Positions 33,376 to 45,590 of a stretch of 64,000 nt of DNA are shown here, in pieces. The translations under genes and the position numbers were made by a program. Positions within the stretch are counted from its first letter, which is position 1; each line of letters opens with the position of its first letter. Below the pieces are notes generated by a model. That model searched no databases. It was not told the DNA's origin and worked only from the letters and a program-made list of their open reading frames with translations. This DNA comes from Cryptomeria japonica (Eukaryota > Streptophyta > Pinopsida > Cupressales > Cupressaceae). The stretch spans positions 574,441,241-574,505,240 of the forward strand of contig NC_081410.1 of NCBI RefSeq assembly GCF_030272615.1. Reading direction: 5' to 3'.

Positions 33376-33677
33376 CATGCACATATATGTCAAGTCAATT
33401 GGACCCAGCTTTAAATATAAATATACACATATACACAGTATATACACACATAAATGCAGAGACACACGCATACATGTAGATACAAAAACATACATGCAGA
33501 CACACACACATACATGCAGACACAAAAATATACATGCAGATACATACATGCAAACACACACACATACATACATACATACACATATACATAGTATATACAC
33601 AAACATACACATACACATATACATAGATGCACATACACACACATACATACATACACATATACACAATATATACAAAA

Positions 33678-33710
<33 letters not shown>

Positions 33711-35255
33711 TAAACATACACATACATATACAATATATACACATACATATGTACATACACATACACACATAGATACCCACACATACACATACACATACAC
33801 ACACACATACACATACATATGTACCCATACCTACATACATTCACACATACATACACACACATACACTCATACACACACACCTACTCACACATACACACAT
33901 ACACATACATACATAGATAAACATGTAGACACACACACACATACATACACACATACATACAAACATTCACACACACATACATACACACACATACATATAC
34001 ACATATACACATACACACCCATACATGCACACATTCACTCATACATACACACACATACACTCATACACACATACACATACACTCACATACACATACACAT
34101 ACACATACATACATACATACACTCATACACACATACATGCATACACACATACACACATATTCACACATACACATACATACACATACACATACTCACACGC
34201 ATGCACATACATACATACATACATACATACATACACACGTACCTACACACACATACACACATGCACATGTAGACATACATACACATACTCACACAAATAC
34301 ACATACATACATACATACATACACATATACTCACACATTCACACACACATGTATGTACACATAAACATACATGTACATACACACATACATACACACACAT
34401 ACACATATATACTCATGCACATATATACTCACACATACACACATGTACACATGCATACATACATGCATACACACATACATACACACACATACATACATAC
34501 ATGCACACACACATACACACACACACACACACACCTGTACATACACACACATACACCCATACATGCACAAATTCACACATACATACACACACATACACTC
34601 ATACACACATAATCATACATACACATACACTCATATACTCACATATACACACTCATACACTCACATACACATACATACACACACATACACTCATACACAC
34701 ATACACATAATATACACATACACATACATACTCACACATACACATACTTATACATACACACATACTCACACACATACACATACTCACACACATACACATA
34801 CATACATACATACATACATACATACATACATACACACATACATATACACATATATACATACTCACACATGTAGACATGCATACACATACACACATAGTCA
34901 CACACATACACATACATACATGCATACATACACACATACTCACATACTCACACATTCACACACACATGTGTGTGGACATACACATACACACATATGCACA
35001 TATATACACACACATACACATACTCATGCATATATATATTCACAGATACACACACATATATCTACACATACTCGTACATACACACATGTACATATACACA
35101 CATATAATCACATACACATATACACACAGATGCATGCACATACATATACAAACATACATGTATACACATACACAGACATACACATACACACATGTACTCA
35201 TACACACATGCATGCATGTACACATACATGTACATATATATACATATATAGAAAT
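33376..35255. repeat. ACATAC/ACACAT microsatellite block (1.9 kb)
   Basis: A nearly continuous mixture of ACATAC, CACATA, ACAC and ATAC units with occasional ATGCA and TCACAC interruptions. All six frames are open for long distances, giving Thr-His-Ile or Cys-Val-Met-Tyr polymers up to 296 codons. These are repeat translations, not genes. It lies directly at the 5' end of the transposase-like gene. Confidence 0.95.
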
Positions 35256-36600
35256 AAATAAATAAATTTTTTGTATCCATTTAGATCAAACATCACAAAC
35301 AAGAAGACACAATGATCATTACTACTAGTGATACTATAAAAATTAATGTGACCAATGTGTATGTCCCTAGGCCAAATTCAACCCAATTTCCATGGGTCTA
35401 TATACAATCGAAAACACATCAAACACTTTCTTATCCTAAGGTCAATGTTCTCATAGCGGTAACTTCATACCACAACCTGGAATCTCCATCGCTCAAGTGT
35501 AGGGACACCTGAAGGGGTGTACTCACTAATTTTTCCTTTTTCGTGAGCAAACACCTAGGGACCTCTAGGACTAGAAGGATGGTCCTATCACCCTCTCCTC
35601 ATAAAGCTACAAGTAGCTTATGCTATGCCAAGGATTTATGTCTCATCCCACTAGAGCCTTATGGTGAGTATCTTGGGGGGGAAACCATCTATCCCCTTCC
35701 ACTAAAGGTATCATGATGTTTAGACCAAAAAATGGTGGCCCACTAATCTAAGGTGTTTGATGGGGGAACTTCTGCGGAACTTGGTGTCTACCCATGCAAT
35801 GGAAGCTCATTTAAGAACCCACTCCTTGTTCTCAACACAAGTGCGTACACATAGTGTAGATACTAGGGAGTAATGTCGATGTAGATACATGTCACTAAGG
35901 CGTTGCAAATTTTGCCTAATGTATTAATTTATATAGCGGGCAGAAGAAAGTATCGCTTAGGTCATTCCCCTCTCACCAGCCTTATGGGGTTCTCGAGAGG
36001 GTAGGATCTTCTACCTAAAAAGATGATGATAGCAATTTCTCTTACACCCAATGCCCAATGGAAGACAAGGGGAGTTTAGATACCTTTGTTATCATCTTTA
36101 GGGTTTTATCTAAACACAAAGCATGCCAAAGGCATGAAACACCTCAAACAAGTTAATTAACCCCAAAATGGAATAAAGATGTGAGCCTAATTAAACTAGA
36201 AAGAAAAAACAAATAGACATGTAGATAAACTTTCTAATAGTATTTAAATGAAAAATGGGTAAAAAATCAGATTATACACGTAATTTAAATATTAAAATAT
36301 TAATAAATTAAAAATAACATAAAAATTATTAAATTGAATAAAAAATACCTTGTCAAATTCATCAACAATATGTCCAAATGGTTGTCAAATTGACCCTACT
36401 AACCCAACTAGTTGACTTTGCCAATAATAAATAAATAAATAAAAAATCTAATTTTGTCCCATGGTCAGATGGGGGACCAAGTTTGGTGGGTAGGAGTCTA
36501 GTTGAACCGAGTTTGGTCAGACTCCCCTAGTCTATCCAGACTCAGTCCGGTCGGACTAGCCAATGTGGCCTGCCATGTGGCACCAAAATAGCCATTTTCT
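35256..36600. other. Unassigned stretch
   Basis: Non-coding. A run of related strings GTTTGGTCAGACTC, CCAGACTCAGTCCGGTCGGACT lies near 36480-36560 and can form short inverted repeats. No element boundary or gene was recognised. Confidence 0.35.
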
Positions 36601-36629
36601 CTGCATTTTCACTAGATTGAACTTTTGGC

Positions 36630-38090
36630 CAATTTTTGTAAATTGAATTTTGATGGATCCTCCCATGGAAATCCTGGTGATTCAGGAATAGGGATGGTTT
36701 TTCGTGATCATTTGAGTTCTTTATTAGCATTAAAAGCTATGCCAATTTCTTCTGGCACAAATAATATGGCTTAGGCTTGTGCTCTTTTAGAAGGTCTTGT
36801 TATGGCTAAGGATTTGAATTTCAAATACCTTCATATTGAATGTGATTCGGCTATTGTCATTAATGCTTGCAAGGCAAGAAAAGCTGATAATTGGCATTTC
36901 CGTTCTTGAACAAATATGAACTCTTCTTGATACGTTTGAGCACCTCATCATCTCACATATTTATCGTGAAGGTAATGCATTGGCCGATTGCCTTGCTAAT
37001 ATGGGTTGTGAAAAAACTGTTATTGATTCCTCTCGATTGGAGTGTGATTTGATGAGCTTCCCAAACCTATTAAGTATAGCCTATGATTGCTTGTTTATAC
37101 GAGTTGATATTCTCTTCTCTTGGTGAGGTATTCCTTTTCATAATTCCATTTGGTTTTGATTTGAGGTACTTTGCTTTACTCGATCATCACTTGACATTCA
37201 TTAATGATGAGTTGGTTGTTATTGATGTTGTTCATTTGTTTGGTACTCTCTTCTAGTACAAACTATGGAGATATTTATTTTCACATTGGGAATCCATCCT
37301 TCATATGCCATTTAAAGTTTGGCATGGTGTTGTTTTCATGATTATCTCTGTACACCGCTTCTTTTGGTTTGTCAGATTTTTATGATATATCTCCTCTTTC
37401 TTTTTATTTATGAGATAAAAATTTTGGGCTTCATTTCTCTCTAGCATTTTTGCATTCACGTCTTCTCCTTTGGCATTTGTCTATAATGGCGAACTGCAAA
37501 TCTCATGTCATTGGTGTCATTCATGTTTTGGACCCTTGTGTTTCTTGTAAATTCTCTGTGTTCTATAGTATATATATATTGGTTACAAGTGTTTTTTGGT
37601 GCAGGGGCATGTCAATTTTGGTTGCAGGAGTTCTTTGTTGCAGGGCCTTCAAGATATCCCATGAAGATGGATCTGTCTTTCGATGTTGGTTTAGTCCTCT
37701 TGCTTTTTGGAGCTCTCTTCATCATTCACTAGGCAGCCTATGTTATTTCTTTTTCATGTCCTTATTTTGTAAATAAGCTTGCATTCTCCTATTTTGTAAA
37801 ATGATCTTGCATGCTCCTATTTGTAAATGAGTCTCCATGCTCCTATTTGTAAATGAGCTTGCATGCTCCTTTGCTGATCTCTATTTTGAAACTAGCTCCG
37901 ACTAGAGGATTGTTCACTACTTCGCTTCTAAAGTCATGTTGATGAGCAATGACCAGAGTTTTTCTTGCTGGTTCTTTTCTCTAGGAGCTCAGTTTGAACC
38001 ATTTTTTAAATATAGTGTAAAAATTATATATTATTATTAAAATATATCAAGTGGCATTGCCACCTTGCCAAAAATAAATAAAAAATTATT
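36630..38090 (+). pseudogene. LINE 3' end: RNase H and 3' UTR
   Basis: 36645-36900 reads NFDGSSHGNPGDSGIGMVFR, then SSGTNNMA, a TAG, ACALLEGLVMAKDLNF and HIECDSAIVINACKA. This is the C-terminal RNase H of an L1-type plant LINE, with one stop and then frameshifts near 36905. The 3' UTR runs to an A-rich end near 38040-38095 (CCAAAAATAAATAAAAAATT). The 5' part of this copy is missing; ORF1 and endonuclease sequence at 38390-40389 starts after its tail and belongs to a separate copy. Confidence 0.78.
37757..37885. repeat. Four tandem units in the LINE 3' UTR
   Basis: Units of about 29-32 bases with CTCCTATTTGTAAATGAGCT and GCATG, two of them nearly identical (37816-37870). Confidence 0.75.
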
Positions 38091-38389
38091 AATTAAACAT
38101 TGCGAGTATCTTTTTAATGTTAAAAAAGAGGCTGATTAGAAATTTAAAAATAAATATTAAATGAAATTAAAAAAAATTCATTTTTTTTTCACTAGATGAG
38201 AGAATCTTCTCGAAAAGGGTTTTTTTTTTGGTTAATGATAAATTAAGTAGTCAAAGGTGACGTCGAACAAAAACTGTCAAATTTAGCTATGTTGGAATTC
38301 AAAATAAATTTGTGTTTTAATCAATCCAAAGGATACCCTACCCAAGACCTGCAATATTAAATCGGATGATGGTATTTGGAGGTAGAATA

Positions 38390-39396
38390 TTGTTAAAGAT
38401 AGTAATGTTTTTGCTAAAACATCTTTTGTTATGGATGCTTCATTTCTTTTTTATTTAAAAAAGTGTTTAGTATCCACTCCAATTTCAGAGACTTTTGAAG
38501 AAAGGAGCTTCGAATATGGCTGCTCCTTCTATTGTCTCTAAGTGTCCTATTTTTTATGTTTTAGTGGGTTTTTCAAATCCTTCCATATCAGTAAAGGTGG
38601 GAATTGTCTCTCATTTGTTGCCTCAAGCTAGCACTTTACTTAATGAAAATTCTTTCTTATTTTCACTAAGGTGTCCCCCAAGAATAGTCTATTTGTTCCA
38701 CCTCCTGCTAATCCTAATATGGGTTCTAATGTTTTGAATTTGGTCGGGTCTCATATTGGTCCTTCTTCTAGGAATATAGTTGATGTTCCTTTTATAATTC
38801 CTGATGATCATTTAATTAATCAGGTACAGGATCTAGTGAAAAAACATTCTATGCCAGTTGATGCTTTGACTATAGATAAAGTCATTAATTCCATTTCTAA
38901 TGATCTAAACATTATTCAGAAAGACTTGTTTATTCCTTCTTCTAATAATCCCTTTGATTTTCTTTCCAATGCTCCAGATATGGATAAAGAAAACTTACCT
39001 CCTTCTGAGAGTCTATTAAAGATTAGTAAAGGTTTGCCTCTTGTTCAATCTCCTTTGCCTAAATTCTCCCCTTTACTTTCTCCTAGATCTAGAGGTCGCA
39101 TACCAAAGCATCTCAAAACACAAGAAGAGATTGATGTTGGTATTCAATCTACTCTCATTTCCTCTCCTAGTTCGTTGGTTAAATGGAAAAAGAAGCCTCT
39201 TAATATTCTAGAGGGTGTTGTTGATGATCAGACTGCAAACCCATCTTCTCCTAGTTCTTCTGTTAAGAAAAAACAAATCTATGATTATCCCTCTAGTTAC
39301 TCGATCGATTGCTATCAAAAATAACTTGCAAAGTGTCTTTATTGAGGGTAGGAACTCTCAAAAACATGAAATAAGGGGAGCCTCTACCTCCCCTTG
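38390..39396 (+). pseudogene. LINE ORF1, C-terminal part
   Basis: The segment 38671-39324 is open for 217 codons: hydrophilic, Ser/Pro-rich, with SPLPKFSPLLSPRSRGRIPK and a Lys-rich end. This is the usual variable C-terminus of plant LINE ORF1 (nucleic-acid-binding). The RNA-binding and zinc-knuckle parts that should lie upstream are not seen, so the copy is truncated or decayed before about 38390. It ends just before ORF2. Confidence 0.6.
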
Positions 39397-39401
39397 AAGC
39401 C

Positions 39402-40389
39402 AATGAATCTTATTTCTTGGAATGTTAGGGGCTTAAATTCCCCTAACAAAAAGAGCTTAATTAAGTCTCAAGTGGATTTAATGAAGCGTGATATTATTAT
39501 TGTACAAGAAACAAAGCTTAATCTTTCTTCTACAAGCTCTCTTTTTTCGTCTTGGAGATTATAGAAATTTATCTCTTCTCTTGCTATAGGTGCTTCAGGG
39601 GGTCTTTCTTTCCTTTGGAATGATTTTAAGGTTGAATTGAACCTTGTGGCATCTTCTGTGAATTGGATGTTAGACTTGGTTAAGAGTAAGGTTTCAAATG
39701 TTAAATTTTGTCTTTTTAATATTTATGGTCCTACCAATATTATGGAGAAGAGAAAAATTTGGAAAGAGATTTTGCTTGTTTCTTCTCCTTTAAAGGACTG
39801 TATGTTAGTCTTTGGTGGGGACTTCAATGTGATTTCAGATTTGGATGAGAAGTCTGGTAGTATTTTACCTAATCAAATTATTGTTGCTGATTTTGGATCT
39901 TTTATTTAGGACTTGGATCTTTTTTATTGTAAAACTCAGAATGGTCCTTTTACCTGGACTAATATGAGAAGATATTTTTCTCATATTTCTGAAAGGTTGG
40001 ATCATTTTCTTGTTTCCCAGAATTGGATTGAGTCTTATTTTGAATTTTTTACTTTGGTTTTACCCAATGTAGGGTCTGATCATTTCCCAGTTTTGTTTAC
40101 AATTTTGGAGGATAGAGATCCATAGAAGATATCTTTTAAATTTGAACTTATGTGGTTCAGGGACCTTTCTTTCTTGTCATTATTAAAGGAATGGTGGTTG
40201 TCTTCTCCTTTTTGTTTGGGGTCTCAAATGTTTCAGATTGTCAAGAAGCTGACTTTTTTGAAAGAGAAAATTGGATCTTGGAATTCTACTCATTTTAAGA
40301 ATATTTTTCATGAAAAGGTTTGGCTTCAAAATGAAATTGAATGCCTGAATGATTACGTTCTCCTTAATGGTATTGATTCTGTAGTTTGA
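39402..40389 (+). pseudogene. LINE ORF2: endonuclease domain, truncated before reverse transcriptase
   Basis: The AP-endonuclease-like domain nicks target DNA for reverse transcription. Its motifs occur in order: MNLISWNVRGLNSPNKK (39402), IIIVQETKL (39494), LFNIYGP (39712), VFGGDFNVI (39811-39837), GPFTWTN (39943), SERLDHFLVSQN (39988-40023) and NVGSDHFPVLF (40069-40099). Only three stops (39564, 39907, 40123) interrupt 330 codons, so this is one of the better-preserved copies here. Similarity ends at the TGA at 40387, before any reverse transcriptase motif. Confidence 0.88.
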
Positions 40390-40456
40390 GATTGAGTTTG
40401 AAGTCAGATGTATTTTCCATAATCTTGGTCTTTTGACACAATGGTTCAAGGACAAT

Positions 40457-40534
40457 TTCATGATCATTATTTCTTGTTTCTTTCAATTTATCTATTTCAT
40501 GGTCATTATTTCTTGTTTCTTTCAATTCATCTAT
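40457..40534. repeat. 39-bp tandem duplication
   Basis: TTTCATGATCATTATTTCTT and following bases recur 39 bases later with two substitutions seen. The surrounding 40390-40829 holds no gene. Confidence 0.85.
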
Positions 40535-40829
40535 TTCATTCTCTATCGAAAGATAATGAGTCTATGGTAGCTTTTTGTATCTTGCTTTGAGACATCGTGT
40601 TTTAGGTCTACAAGTTATTTGTATCTTTCCTTGAGCTTGTGTGCCTTAATTTTGCAAGTCCTTTTAGGATCTGAGAGTTTTAGAGGCAACATTGTAATAA
40701 ATTATATTCATATTGTGATTTTGATTCTCACCATAGTTTTTCCCTACTTGGTATTTCTATGTAAATTTGGGTTCATATGTTTGATGTGCTTGGTGCCTTC
40801 ATGATTTATTACTTTTATGACTATATAAT

Positions 40830-42057
40830 TGTAATGCTGGTAAAACTAAGGTTTCACTGATTAAGATAATAAAACCATTAAATTTAACTTGGGGCCAGCT
40901 ACATTGAAAGAGGTATCAATCCAATAAATCTAGCCAAAATTTGAATAGGAAAAGGGCTGAAATTTTGATTAGATTCACTGGTTTTCCACTTTTCCCCACT
41001 TTCTAGTTGAAGATAGGATGTGAATTATGAAAATAGGGGAAAAAAAAAGACAATCGATGAGAGTCAGTGATAATAAACTACTACAAATGCCCCATGGAGC
41101 CACAAACTAAAATCTGTGTAAAATAAAAGATTCAAAACCTATTTCCAGAAGTTTGGCCTGATATTTTGAGACTAGTTAGTACGGATTCACTCTGTTCCTC
41201 TAATTTTCACTCCTTTGAAAGATAAACTTGTTCATTACCATCAACCCTGTCAAAATTCCTAAGTATAACTCCTAAGCCAATTCCCTGCACATAGAAAGAG
41301 AGATGAAAGTGTTGTGGATAGGCGTTTGTTTTAGGTCAAACCCAAGCTTAGGAATTAACCTTGAATTGAATAATGTAAATAATAAAGTAAATGCAAGGAG
41401 ATATACCTCAAATCTACAATGGTCAATAGAAAGATTGATGATGCAATTATCTTTGAATGTAATCATAAGTGTTGCATGTAATGTCATGAAAAACATGTGA
41501 ACATGAAAATCGTATTAAAAAATGCATGTTTACATAAAGATTGAAGTAACTTTGTTGCATGATACTTGAAGGATGAGATACTGACTTGAATACTTGAGAA
41601 TGTTGGATGATGAATTCTTGGTATGAATTCTTCTCAATTTCTCCTAGATCTTAGTGAATGTCAAAATTAATTGATAAGATGTATTTATATAAGGTTCCCT
41701 AGGTAAATTATTGATTAGGTTGACCTCCAATGGTCAAGTGTAGCCATGAGGACCAAATTCCATCAGGAAGGGAGAGAGCCCACCCGGTCCTAAATTAGGA
41801 TATATTTAAGGGGGACCAGGAATTGGGGGGTACCAGGGCATTGGGGGGAATCTTGGCCCTCCAAAATTAGGACTAGGAACTTAGAGACGGGGGAGGGCAG
41901 CTCCAAGATGGGGCCCACCCAGTGGTGTCAATAGATGATATCAAGGTTGGAGTAAAAGGGATCAAAACAATCCTAGGGGAAATTAAAATGGGACATGCTA
42001 AAGTAGGAGCACAAATATGAGGTGTAAATTGTATCGATTATAATTTACGATGCTACA
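40830..42057 (-). repeat. 3' LTR of LTR-A (1228 bp)
   Basis: On the minus strand it starts TGTAGCATCGTAAATTATAA and ends CCAGCATTACA. It shares a block with LTR-1 (reverse of about 41300-41360) and long blocks with 59627-60594, for example GGTTTCACTGATTAA / GGATTTCACTAATTAA at the left end. Confidence 0.8.
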
Positions 42058-42074
42058 TTTAGCCCCCAATTTAA
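42058..42074 (-). other. Polypurine tract of LTR-A
   Basis: On the minus strand TTAAATTGGGGGCTAAA directly precedes the LTR start TGTAGC. Confidence 0.78.
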
Positions 42075-43785
42075 TGGGAGTATGAGCCTATGCACATACT
42101 CACGATAAAGTACAAAGATGAGAGAGAGGAGAAACTAGGAGAGAGATCACAAGAGGATAAGACATCACTAATTTCATGGGATCAAGCTCCTAATCTTAGG
42201 ATCTTAACTCATACAATCCCATGCAAGGACAAATAAATGAAGACAAAGACAAAAAGCCAAACAAAGAAAAAAGACACACAACACAAGGGGTTAATACTAA
42301 ATATAAAAAGGCTCCAAGTCAACTAGTTGAAGACACCTCAATAATCAAATGTATCAATTACTAACATTATTCTCAGAATTCTATCAAAAGAACACAACTG
42401 GTCAGATAAAAAGAGTGAGCGCATGCATCAAGTGGTGAACCATGATCAACAAATAGAAAAGCTATGAACTCATGGGTAGGAGAAAAGAGATAAAATGGAT
42501 GTGATAGGCTATCATGTTGTGTTATGCTAGGTGATCTATGAGAAGAAGAGCAAGAGAGTCCATGGAATCGACAAGCTAGCAAGTTATGTTATGTAGGTAA
42601 CCCATAAGAACATGAATACTCATGGCACAACAAGTGTTAAATTTTATGTTATTCAAGTAAATAAGGAGTCAAAATATTCTACCAAGCCATGTTAGGTTAG
42701 TTCCACTCATGTAAAAAAGGAAGAGTTGAATAGTCTAGAAAGCTATGTTATGCTAGTCAACTCACCTTGTTACATATGTCATTGTCTAGTTTCAGGATTT
42801 AAGCATCTCATCTAAGAATTGGGTATGGTTTCTAGCATGCAGCAACTTATATAAGACATGCAATAAAAACAAAAATATGTCCTATTTCGAGAACATCCCA
42901 TATAAGAACTGGGTTTGGTTAAGACTCTTAGAAGCGAAGAAAATATTTGTAAAAGAGAAATATTACAACAAGTGTAAATGGAATCCTTGGGAGGAGAAGG
43001 AGGAAGAGATATTTTCTCAAAGAAATCTACCTCCAAGAGGATATTTTGAACAAAAATAACATCATTGACAAAAACCAAGGAAGGAGAACAAAAATTTACA
43101 CCTTCCTCCCATTGCTAGGAAAAATGAATTCTTGATGAAGGATAACACACTTTTGACCCAAAGTGAGGGGTTTGTTTTAAATAGATATGCATTGCCAAGT
43201 GAAGAAGAGGTTGTACTCAAGGATACACATCTCCTATATAAGAGAGAATTGTGAGAAAACAATGACTTCACATAATGAATAACATTGTTTCATAGGCAAA
43301 CACCACTCAACAAAGGAAAATTGGATCCTTAGAAAGGATAAGTAAAATCACTACTCCCCAATTATAGAGACAAAGAGAAGGATTACACAACCTCCAAAGA
43401 GAGATTATACATAAAACTTGTAGCACTTAAAGCAAAGAAAAGTTCCTAAGCAAGGAACGCACATGTACTCACATGAACAAAAATTCAATGTGAGAAAAAG
43501 ACATCAAGATATGTAAAATACAACTCAAAAGAAGAGGAAATATTTGAAAGGAGAGAAGATTGAATATAATATCCTTGCCCCCTGAGAAAGAAGACAAGGA
43601 TATATTATGTTGTTGTCTACGTATGATTAGAAAATTAAGACATGCATCACCACACATGACAAAGTGTACATGAGAGTGGGATTAGGTCTTAGCTACTTGG
43701 TTCCATTTTTATGCATCACACAAAGATCCCCTAACAATTTGAAACTACTAGTGTCTTAGGTTGAGTAGCAACATGATAAGGTGAA
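42075..43785. other. LTR-A internal non-coding region
   Basis: A-rich sequence between the polypurine tract and the copia solo LTR. Short ORFs on both strands show no domain. GTCAAC-type and CTATGTTATGCTAG strings recur (for example near 42520, 42585 and 42740) as weak, irregular repeats. Confidence 0.4.
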
Positions 43786-43790
43786 TGGAG

Positions 43791-45098
43791 TGTTAGAAAT
43801 GTATGTTTGGTTATCATTGATGACAAACCCGATGATTGGATAGGTTCAGATAAAGTACGACACTGTATAGAGTGAAGGTGATGCAGAAAAGTGGAAGATA
43901 GGTATGTATGTATGAAGGGGATGTAGAACAATTGAAGATGGGTATGTATGTATGAAGATGAATAACCTTGTTATTATGTCAAGAAGTTAGTGTTACAGAG
44001 AAAGTTGTTGTAGATGTGTTATAGTTGTTATAGATGTGTTTTCTGGAAGGTTGTTGCTCCAAAAATGTATGATTGATAATATGTTGACCAAGTTTTGGAC
44101 TTCATTGTGGCAATTGGATTTGTTCTCTAGATGTATGTGTAGTAGTAGTAGTAGTGATGTCTAACAGTATACAATTGATTATCTAACAGTTCTAATAGTG
44201 CATGATAGTTTTATGTGCCCCACATTCCTCTGCTTTTTGGTTTCTAATAATGATCTTTTGATAATCCATTGTTTATGACCTTAACTTATTTTTGTCAAGA
44301 TGGATCATTTTTTTGTGCTTCAAAAACATGCTTGTGGAAGTTTGAGGATATGATCATTCCAAGTCTAGCCGGCCTTGAATGTTTTCCTTTTTATTTTTTC
44401 TTTGGTGATTGTAATGTATAATTTGACCATTGGAAGATTCTTGAAAGAAAACATGTAGAGGACTGTTGGAGAAGTATTATTGGGGAAAGTATTTTGAGGC
44501 CAACTTGGTGCATATACCTACTAGTATACATATTTGTTATGATATTCTTGGTATGATGTGCATTTTTATGTGAGAGTGATTTTATGTGTGTGTATGTGTC
44601 TATGAGTGTGTGTGAATAAGAAAGGCAAAATTGGTGTGACAATGGATTAGAGAAAGTAGATTGCAAAAAAGGTGTAAATATTCTTGACTGGATCTATTAC
44701 AAGTAGTTCTTTAGATCTCTGAGCTTATCAGGAATTGAACCCATGCATATGTAGATGCAATTTTTTTAGTCCATATATATTTCTATCTCTTGGCAGTGAG
44801 TCTTCCAACAACAAGCCATTATAATCTGGGCAGTGAGCCCTTCGTATAGTGAACCTTGTAATCTCATATAACTAGTTATATTATCTTGAAATTTAACACT
44901 CTTTGTGGTTTTTCCCATTTACGTTTTCCATGTACAAAAATATAGTGTCTCCCTTATGGTTGTGTATCTCTTACATTTCAATTATGTTGCATGAATTACT
45001 TTTGTGCTAAGATTAATTAAGAATTAAATAAGTTTTAGAAGTTCAATTTGGGAATACTGATTCACTCACCCCCTCTTAGTATTATAGACTGCTCAACA
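43791..45098 (+). repeat. Solo LTR of a Ty1/copia element
   Basis: It starts TGTTAGAAATGTATG and ends GACTGCTCAACA, with CACCCCCTCTTAG near the end as in copia LTRs. A perfect 5-base target duplication, TGGAG, flanks it at 43786-43790 and 45099-45103. No internal region remains, so the element was lost by recombination between its two LTRs. A short (AGT)n run lies at about 44141-44158. Confidence 0.9.
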
Positions 45099-45103
45099 TG
45101 GAG

Positions 45104-45590
45104 TGCTAAGGCACTATGTATTCACCAAGGAAAATTGCAAGATCATTTGTAAGAGATATACGATCTCGATCATATTGGTCTTGAACAAATTCTTTAAAAG
45201 CTTTACAATTTCCAGGATAATGAGAGTAAAAACAATGAAAAAGACAATGCTTGTTACCTTCTTTATTCTTATCATTATATCTTATGAAAGGAAGAAGAAC
45301 ATTATTATCATACTTCAATCTCCAATAGATTCTTGGAGCTAATTTTTCTTGATTTTCAATAGGTGTAGGTCTTGTCTCTTGGGATGTAGGACAAGATGTG
45401 GTAGAAAAAAAAGAATCGTTTTCTATTATTTTGAGAGTTCCATTACCAATGAGTCCTTGTATTTCATTTTGAAAATAGGGACTTCATTGTATGATGATCA
45501 TAATGTTTTTGATTATATGGAAAAAATAGGTTTTGAAGGGACCCAAAACCCTTTAACAAAGAACTACATCAAAAAGCTGCCATGAATAAA
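45104..45590 (-). other. LTR-A internal region 3' of the accessory ORF
   Basis: Sequence between the solo LTR and the accessory ORF. Weak coding character is broken by many stops and no domain was recognised. Confidence 0.35.

Noticed and set aside
33328-35265. Long ORFs (up to 296 codons) on both strands
   Set aside because: They are translations of the ACATAC microsatellite, open in all frames, with two- or four-residue repeats only.
37450-37776. 108-codon ORF at 37450
   Set aside because: It lies in the 3' UTR of a LINE and has no domain; its frame is not conserved with the other LINE copies here.
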